Shown piece after piece: positions 59,132 through 64,000 of a stretch of DNA of 64,000 nucleotides (positions are counted from its first letter, which is position 1; the number at the start of each line of letters is the position of its first letter). Under the pieces are notes generated by a model. The model was not told the origin of the DNA. It made no database searches and saw only the letters and a program-made list of their open reading frames with translations. A program made the translations under genes and the position numbers. The stretch is from JBQTKD01 sp052389435 (GTDB lineage: Bacteria > Actinomycetota > Actinomycetes > Sporichthyales > Sporichthyaceae). Where the stretch lies: the NCBI GenBank assembly GCA_052389435.1, contig JBQTIB010000074.1:1-64000 (forward strand). Direction: 5' to 3'.

Positions 59132-59970
59132 GTGCCCGTCCAGGCCCGTGCCACGGCCACCGCGTCGCGCGAGGGCCGCGGAGCGTGCACGCGGACCGCC
59201 CACGCCCCGGCGGCGGCGGACAGCGCGGTCAGGGCCGTGGTGGCGTCCTCGCGCTCGCCGACCGGACGGGAGGTGCCGTCGGGACCGAGCGAGCCGAGAA
59301 AGGCCTTGCGGGAGCCGCCGACCAACAGCGGCCGGCCGAGTTCGCCGAGCTCGTGGAGGCGACGCAGCAGTTCCCAGTTGTGCGCGGAGGTTTTCGCAAA
59401 GCCGAGACCCGGGTCCAGGATGACCCGTTCGCGCTCGATGCCCGCGTTCTCGGCGGCGGCGAGGCGCTCGGCCAACTCCGCGCGAACGTCGCGGACGACG
59501 TCGGAGTACTGCGCGCGGTCGGCCATGTCCGCGCTCGGCCCTCGCCAGTGCATGAGCACGTACGGTACGCGGGCGGACGCGACGTACGGCAGCATCGCCG
59601 GGTCGGCGAGCCCTCCGCTGACGTCGTTGACCAGGGCGGCGCCGGCCTCGACGGCGGCCTGCGCGACGACGGCCCGCGCGGTATCGATCGATACCACGAT
59701 GCCGGCGGCGACGAGACCGCGCACCACGGGCAGGACGCGGGCGAGTTCCTCCTCGGCCTCCACCCGAGCGGCTCCGGGACGCGTGGACTCCCCGCCCACG
59801 TCGACGAGGTCCGCGCCCTCGGCCGACAGCAGGCGCCCGTGCTCGATCGCGGCGGCCGCGTCGGCGTGCGCACCGCCGTCGGAGAAGGAGTCGGGGGTGG
59901 CGTTCAGCACCCCCACGACCAGGCACCGGTCCGCGGTCGGCAGACCGGGCAGATCCCAGGCCCGCAGCAT
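59128..59970 (-). CDS. folP: Dihydropteroate synthase FolP
   Basis: FolP joins p-aminobenzoate to the pterin pyrophosphate and is the sulfonamide target. The 280-residue TIM-barrel protein has VVGVLNATPDSFSDGG, LVDVGGESTRPGA, VVSIDTARAVV, ALVNDVSGG, YVLMHWRG, VILDPGLGFAKT and LLVGGSRKAFLG. ATG 59970 begins just before the first strand. It is coupled to the SnoaL-like gene by a 4-base overlap and lies 61 bp after the nucleotidyltransferase. Confidence 0.95.
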   Translation of the reverse strand: MLRAWDLPGLPTADRCLVVGVLNATPDSFSDGGAHADAAAAIEHGRLLSAEGADLVDVGGESTRPGAARVEAEEELARVLPVVRGLVAAGIVVSIDTARAVVAQAAVEAGAALVNDVSGGLADPAMLPYVASARVPYVLMHWRGPSADMADRAQYSDVVRDVRAELAERLAAAENAGIERERVILDPGLGFAKTSAHNWELLRRLHELGELGRPLLVGGSRKAFLGSLGPDGTSRPVGEREDATTALTALSAAAGAWAVRVHAPRPSRDAVAVARAWTGT

Positions 59971-60031
59971 CGGGCAATCCTGCCGGCCACCTTCGGTACC
60001 GACCGGGCGGGCTCCCGAACCGGACGCGGGG

Positions 60032-60847
60032 CTAGCCCCGGCGGCGGGCCTGCGGCGCCGGGGAGTCGGACGGGGCGCGCGGGGCGACGATCCGCGGGCC
60101 GTAGCCGGCGCGGTTCATCCCGGCGACGGCCTCGGAGTTCGCGCGCGCCAGATCGGCCTCGAAGTCGACCTCGACGGCGTAGAAGTCCGAGATGTCCACG
60201 GGCAGCACCGCCATCCCGGCGGCGATGGCGGTTTCTAGGCCGCGTTCGAAGTAGTCCTGGTCGGCGCAGGCGGTCAGGTGCTCGATCAGCATCGCCTTGT
60301 GCCGCGGCGCGACGTAGTTGATGCCGACGGCCTCGCCCTCGCCGTCGACGACGGTCTTGGACAGCGCTTCGATCAGGCCCTCGGGGTCGCGGGTGTACTT
60401 GACCTCCTCCTCGCCGACGGCGGAGGTGTTGACGCACACGAACGACTCCCCGCCTCGGATCAGCGGCTTGAGCCGCACGAGCAGGCGGTGGTCGAAGACG
60501 ACGTCGCCGTTGAGCCAGAGCACGCCGCCGGCGGCGCTGGACTTCAGCGCGCGCAGCAGGCTCTGGGAGGTGTTGGTGGTGTCGAAGCGCTCGTTGTAGG
60601 CGAACAGGAGCCAGGGGAAGGTCTCCATGATCATTTCCTTCTTGAACCCGACGACCGCGGTGATGCGGGCCGAGTTCCCGAAGACCGCCCGGATGTTGTC
60701 GAGCTGGTGGGCCATGATCGGCCGACCGCTCGCCAACGGCGTCAGCGGCTTGGGCATCGGGCGCCCGAGCCGGGTTCCCATCCCGGCGGCCAGGATGACG
60801 ACCTGGACCTGATCCGAGCACTGCGCGATCTCGTAGGCGTTCGACAT
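60032..60847 (-). CDS. Sugar-nucleotidyltransferase-like protein in the folate operon
   Basis: A 271-residue nucleotidyltransferase-A fold protein. The N-terminal activation loop is VVILAAGMGTRLGRPMPKPL, with WLNGDVVFD as the metal-binding Asp region and DISDFYAVEVDFEADLARAN near the end, resembling sugar- or choline-phosphate nucleotidyltransferases. It lies between folE and folP on the same strand, a place where such a gene is not usual. The substrate cannot be named. The LicD-type enzyme at 52288 needs a CDP-alcohol donor, so a link is possible but only a guess. Confidence 0.85.
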   Translation of the reverse strand: MSNAYEIAQCSDQVQVVILAAGMGTRLGRPMPKPLTPLASGRPIMAHQLDNIRAVFGNSARITAVVGFKKEMIMETFPWLLFAYNERFDTTNTSQSLLRALKSSAAGGVLWLNGDVVFDHRLLVRLKPLIRGGESFVCVNTSAVGEEEVKYTRDPEGLIEALSKTVVDGEGEAVGINYVAPRHKAMLIEHLTACADQDYFERGLETAIAAGMAVLPVDISDFYAVEVDFEADLARANSEAVAGMNRAGYGPRIVAPRAPSDSPAPQARRRG

Positions 60848-61021
60848 GGACGCGAGTATCGACGCGCCCCCGCAACGACGGGTGCGAATTGGTCCGTCCG
60901 AGGAGTCCGCGAAATTCTCGGCGTGTCAGCCCACACGGCTCCACACATCGGACAATTCGGGCACGCCGACAGCCATCGCGGATGACGTGCGCACATGGTG
61001 CCTTGACACCGAAGGGGGCGG

Positions 61022-61633
61022 CTACCGCCGGTTGATCAGCCCCATCGCCTCGGCCCGGGTCGAAGCGCTCTGCTCCAGGACGCCGCGCACCGCGGAGGTG
61101 AAGGTGCGGGCTCCCTGCTTGCGCACGCCCCGCATGGTCATGCAGAGGTGCTCGGCCTCGATGACGACGATGACGCCCTGCGGCTCCAGGATGGTCATCA
61201 GCGCGTCGGCGATCTGGGTGGTCAGGCGTTCCTGGACCTGCGGGCGGCGTGCGTAGACCTCGACGAGCCGGGCCAGCTTGGACAGGCCGGTGATCTTGCC
61301 CGCCTCGGCGGGGATGTACCCGATGTGCGCAACGCCGTGGAAGGGCACGAGGTGGTGCTCGCAGCAGGAGTACATCTCGATGTCGCGGACCAGGATCAGT
61401 TCGTCGTGGCCGATGTCGAACGTCGTCGACAGGACCTCCTCCGGGGACTGCCAGAGCCCGCCGAAGATCTCCGCGTACGCCCGCGCGACCCGGGCCGGGG
61501 TCTGCCGCAGGCCGTCGCGGTCGGGGTTCTCGCCGATCGCGAACAGGATTTCGCGGACGGCCGCCTCGACCCGCTTGGCGTCGTAGGGGGGACGCTGCTC
61601 GGCGTCGTCGGTCAGGGAGATCGGGGTGACCAT
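61022..61633 (-). CDS. folE: GTP cyclohydrolase I FolE
   Basis: FolE converts GTP to dihydroneopterin triphosphate, the first folate step. The 203-residue protein carries the zinc-binding MYSCCEHHLVPFHG, then HIGYIPAEAGKITGLSKLAR and LCMTMRGVRKQGA. It is a canonical type IA enzyme. ATG 61633 lies 19 bp after the kinase-like gene. It opens the folate run, with 174 bp (no clear signal beyond a weak CGAATTG dyad) before the nucleotidyltransferase. Confidence 0.96.
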   Translation of the reverse strand: MVTPISLTDDAEQRPPYDAKRVEAAVREILFAIGENPDRDGLRQTPARVARAYAEIFGGLWQSPEEVLSTTFDIGHDELILVRDIEMYSCCEHHLVPFHGVAHIGYIPAEAGKITGLSKLARLVEVYARRPQVQERLTTQIADALMTILEPQGVIVVIEAEHLCMTMRGVRKQGARTFTSAVRGVLEQSASTRAEAMGLINRR

Positions 61634-61652
61634 CCCGTCAGCCTACGAGCCG

Positions 61653-63386
61653 TCAGGAGGTCGAGGTCGGGGTGGGCGACGGGGTGCCGGTGAAGGTCGC
61701 AGTGGGACTCGACGAAGGCGTCGCGGGCGAGGTCGGCGAGGGGGTCGAGGTCGCCGTCGGAGCCGGCGTGAAGGTGAACGTCGGGCTCGGGCTCGGCGAC
61801 GGGGACTCCCCGTACGGGCAGCGCGGACGCATGCCGCGGATCAGCCGGTTCCAGGTCCACTCGTCGATGACGCCGAAGCGCGGGTACCGCTCGCACTTGG
61901 AGAACTGGAAGGCCCGGATAGCGGCCTCGGTCCGAGACCCGAAGTACCCGTCGACGGTTTCGACCTTCAGCGCGGACTGGATCATCCGCACGTCGACGCG
62001 ACACCGGTCGAAGGCCTCCGACCGCCGGATGGTCCCGACCAGTCCCCCGTTGGGCCCGGGCACGAACGGCAGACAGTTCGGGGTGGCCGAGGCCGTCGCG
62101 GACGGCGTCGCGGTCGCGGTGTCGGTGGGCGTCGGGGTGGGCGTGGGCGTTTCGGTCGCCGGCGCGAGGACCGCCGGGATCGGCGGCGGCGGCGACACGA
62201 CGTCGCTCGTGGCGTCCCCGCTCCCGCGGTTGACGGCCCACACGGCGCCGACACCGGCGAGCAGCAGGAGTGCGGCCACCGCGGCGACCACGGCCCGCCG
62301 ACCGTCGGGGCGGTGCGGGTACGCGGCCGGGTAGGCGACCGGCGCCACGCCCGCGGCAGCCGCGGGCTCCGCAGCGGGAGATGCCGCAGCGGCGGGCGGG
62401 AACGCGGCGGGCGGCGGGAACGCGGCGGCGGGCGGGAAGGGAGCGGGCGGTGCGACCGGGACCACGAGAGTGTCCTCGGTCGGCGAGGAGTCGTAGGCGG
62501 GCGGGGAGTCGTCGGCCGCCGGGGGGTCGTAGGCCGGCGCGGATCCGCCGGCGGGGGGCGGGACGCTCAGCGCCGCCGCGGCGGGAAGGCCCGCTGTCAG
62601 CAGCGCCAGGCCGTCGAGCCGGCCGGCGACGGCGGCCGCCGTGGCCGGCCGGCGGGCCGGGTCGGCGGCGATCAGTTCGAGGATCGCCGCCCACAGCGAA
62701 TCGGGCACGCCGGCCGGGCGGCCGGGTGCGCCGCCGAGGTGGCCCTGCGCCAGCGCGGCGGCCTCGCCCACGTACGGGGTGACCCCGCAGCAGAGTTCGT
62801 AGAGCACGACGCCCAGCGCGTAGAGGTCGCCCGCGGGCGTCGGAGCGGCGCCGCGCCACCGTTCCGGGGCCAGGTAGGGCAGCGGAGCGGGCGGACCGGT
62901 CGGGCTTCCCACGCCGGGGTGGGCGATGCCGAAGTCGGTGATGCGCGGGCGCGGCGGGTTGTCCCGGTTGTCGAGGAGCACGTCTTCGGGCTTGAGCGAG
63001 CCGTGGACGACGCCCGCGGCGTGCAGCGCCTCGAGGCCGCGGGCGACGCCGGCGCCGATCCGGGCGACGTCGGCGGGCGGCAGGGGGCCGGCCGCCAGGG
63101 CCGCGCGCAGGTCCCCGCCGGGCACCAGCGAGGACACGATGGCCAGCGTCTCGCCCTCGACGAGCAGGTCCTGGACGCCGACGATGTTCGGTCCGGCGAC
63201 GCTCAACAGCCGGTTCCGCTCGTACACGAACCGGGCGACCATCGCCGGGTCGGCCGCGATGTGCGGGTGGAGAACCTTGATGGCGTAGATGTCGCCGAGG
63301 TCGTCCTCGCCGTAGAAGACCTCGCCCAGGCTGCCCGCGCCGATGGGTGCGCCGACGCGGTAGGAATCGCCGAGCGGTCTACTCAC
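61653..63386 (-). CDS. Membrane Ser/Thr kinase homologue lacking the catalytic Asp, with peptidoglycan-binding-like ectodomain
   Basis: A 577-residue protein. The kinase-like domain (residues 9-265) keeps the P-loop GAGSLGEV, the ATP-binding Lys37 (YAIKVL), the helix-C Glu56 and TDFG (D151). The catalytic loop reads HGSLKPED (residues 128-135) in place of HRDLKPEN, so the catalytic Asp is Ser130 and the metal-binding Asn is Asp. It may be a pseudokinase or a weak kinase. A Pro/Ala-rich linker leads to one membrane segment (VVAAVAALLLLAGVGAVWAV). Outside lies a peptidoglycan-binding_1-like domain (VDGYFGSRTEAAIRAFQ, DEWTWNRLIRG), then a Ser/Thr/Pro tail. The next gene shares that domain. Confidence 0.88.
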   Translation of the reverse strand: MSRPLGDSYRVGAPIGAGSLGEVFYGEDDLGDIYAIKVLHPHIAADPAMVARFVYERNRLLSVAGPNIVGVQDLLVEGETLAIVSSLVPGGDLRAALAAGPLPPADVARIGAGVARGLEALHAAGVVHGSLKPEDVLLDNRDNPPRPRITDFGIAHPGVGSPTGPPAPLPYLAPERWRGAAPTPAGDLYALGVVLYELCCGVTPYVGEAAALAQGHLGGAPGRPAGVPDSLWAAILELIAADPARRPATAAAVAGRLDGLALLTAGLPAAAALSVPPPAGGSAPAYDPPAADDSPPAYDSSPTEDTLVVPVAPPAPFPPAAAFPPPAAFPPAAAASPAAEPAAAAGVAPVAYPAAYPHRPDGRRAVVAAVAALLLLAGVGAVWAVNRGSGDATSDVVSPPPPIPAVLAPATETPTPTPTPTDTATATPSATASATPNCLPFVPGPNGGLVGTIRRSEAFDRCRVDVRMIQSALKVETVDGYFGSRTEAAIRAFQFSKCERYPRFGVIDEWTWNRLIRGMRPRCPYGESPSPSPSPTFTFTPAPTATSTPSPTSPATPSSSPTATFTGTPSPTPTSTS

Positions 63387-63552
63387 GCCAACCCTTCCAC
63401 ACTACGAACCCGTGCGGAACTGCTCGCCCGCCGGGATGACCGAAACGATAGGCGCCGCGGGCTGGTCCCGACGGCGGAACGGGCGATTCCGGACCGGTGT
63501 CCCCGCAGCCCCGCGGTGCGTTCGTCGCAAGCGGTCCTCCGGTGGGCCACCC

Positions 63553-64000
63553 CTAGTCGAAAGGCCGCGCGGCCTCGGGGTCGGCGGTGGCCTGCACCCG
63601 GGGACCGTCCGCGGCCGCCCCCGCCGGTTCGACGGCCGGTTCGACGGCCGGTTCGACGGCCGGTTCCGAAGTCGGTTCGGCGGTCGGTCGGCCCGTGGGT
63701 GCGGAGGTCGGTCTGCCGGTCGGGGCGGAGGTGGGCTCGGCGGACGGCGCCGGGGCGCCCGTCGGTGCCGGGGTGCGGGTCGGTTCCGGGGCAGTCGGCG
63801 GAGCAGCGGTCGGAGCAGTCGTCGGAGCGGCGGTGGGACGGGGCGAGGGCACCGGGGCGGTCTGGCCCGCGGGGCACTGCTGCGTGCGACCGCGGACGGC
63901 CGAGTCCCAGGTCCACCGGTCCAGCGCGCCCGGATCCGGGTAGTTCGGGCAGCGCGAGGTCTGGTGGCGCCGCACGGCCTCCCGCGTCTTGGGGCCGAAA
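63553..64000 (-). CDS. Peptidoglycan-binding-like domain protein with Pro/Thr/Ala-rich tail (partial, 5' end beyond the right edge)
   Basis: The last 148 codons of a gene entering from the right. It begins in the peptidoglycan-binding-like pattern FGPKTREAVRRHQ, then CPNYPDPGALDRWTWDSAVRG, nearly the same as the ectodomain of the kinase-like protein downstream. A long PT/PA-rich tail follows, including (EPAV)x3 from a direct DNA repeat at 63628-63665. The missing N-terminal part may also be a kinase, which cannot be seen. It ends 166 bp before the pseudokinase gene; that gap (63387-63552) shows no clear signal. Confidence 0.75.
   Translation of the reverse strand, partial: FGPKTREAVRRHQTSRCPNYPDPGALDRWTWDSAVRGRTQQCPAGQTAPVPSPRPTAAPTTAPTAAPPTAPEPTRTPAPTGAPAPSAEPTSAPTGRPTSAPTGRPTAEPTSEPAVEPAVEPAVEPAGAAADGPRVQATADPEAARPFD

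Overview
The window is very GC-rich DNA from an actinobacterium (Actinomycetota). The evidence is the codon use, the many GTG starts, the mycofactocin genes, the isoniazid-inducible (ini) dynamin genes, and the actinobacterial order of the pantothenate/NAD and folate genes. The genus cannot be fixed from sequence reading alone. No rRNA, tRNA, CRISPR array, transposase or prophage was recognised. Most genes overlap by 1-4 bases in long operons, mainly on the minus strand.

Layout. (1) 1-7.1 kb: a split mycofactocin locus. mftC (cut by the left edge), mftA and the divergent regulator mftR sit together. mftB lies 5 kb away, next to an NDMA-type zinc alcohol dehydrogenase, with a MoxR ATPase, a VWA protein and an AbiEi/DUF559-like protein in between. 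(2) 7.2-14.5 kb: a secreted beta-propeller protein and a cofactor operon, DUF2520 reductase-like gene - panC - panD - fused nadB-nadC - coaX. (3) 14.8-23.4 kb: a cell-envelope stress module of a LuxR-type regulator resembling IniR, two dynamin-like GTPases (IniA/IniC type), an IniB-type protein and a membrane-anchored Hsp70-like protein. (4) 23.4-54.5 kb: a large exopolysaccharide locus with a tyrosine phosphatase, a DUF4012 protein, two surface proteins (one an LPXTG sortase substrate), an orphan AbiEi-like gene between arrays of palindromic repeats, the UDP-L-FucNAc pathway (fnlA/B/C type), glycosyltransferases, a polymerase/ligase, a Wzz/BY-kinase, and three flippase paralogues, with acyl-, pyruvyl- and LicD-type decorating enzymes. 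(5) 54.6-57 kb: a second, degenerate Hsp70-like tail-anchored protein, convergent with a coiled-coil membrane protein. (6) 57-61.6 kb: a folate operon (folE, nucleotidyltransferase, folP, SnoaL-like, folB, folK, DUF3180). (7) 61.6-64 kb: a membrane kinase homologue without the catalytic Asp and with a peptidoglycan-binding-like ectodomain, then a second gene (cut by the right edge) with the same ectodomain.

How the genes work together. The left end concerns a peptide-derived redox cofactor and a dehydrogenase likely to use it. The centre and right concern envelope construction: nucleotide-sugar synthesis, assembly on a lipid carrier, flipping, chain-length control by tyrosine phosphorylation and dephosphorylation, and a membrane-stress system of dynamins, an IniB-type protein and Hsp70-like proteins. 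The most unusual items are the iniR/CA/B/Hsp70 module with a distant degenerate Hsp70, the split mft cluster, the nadB-nadC fusion, a probable ATT start codon on moxR, the pseudokinase, and two families of about 30-bp palindromes spaced 59-60 bp apart.
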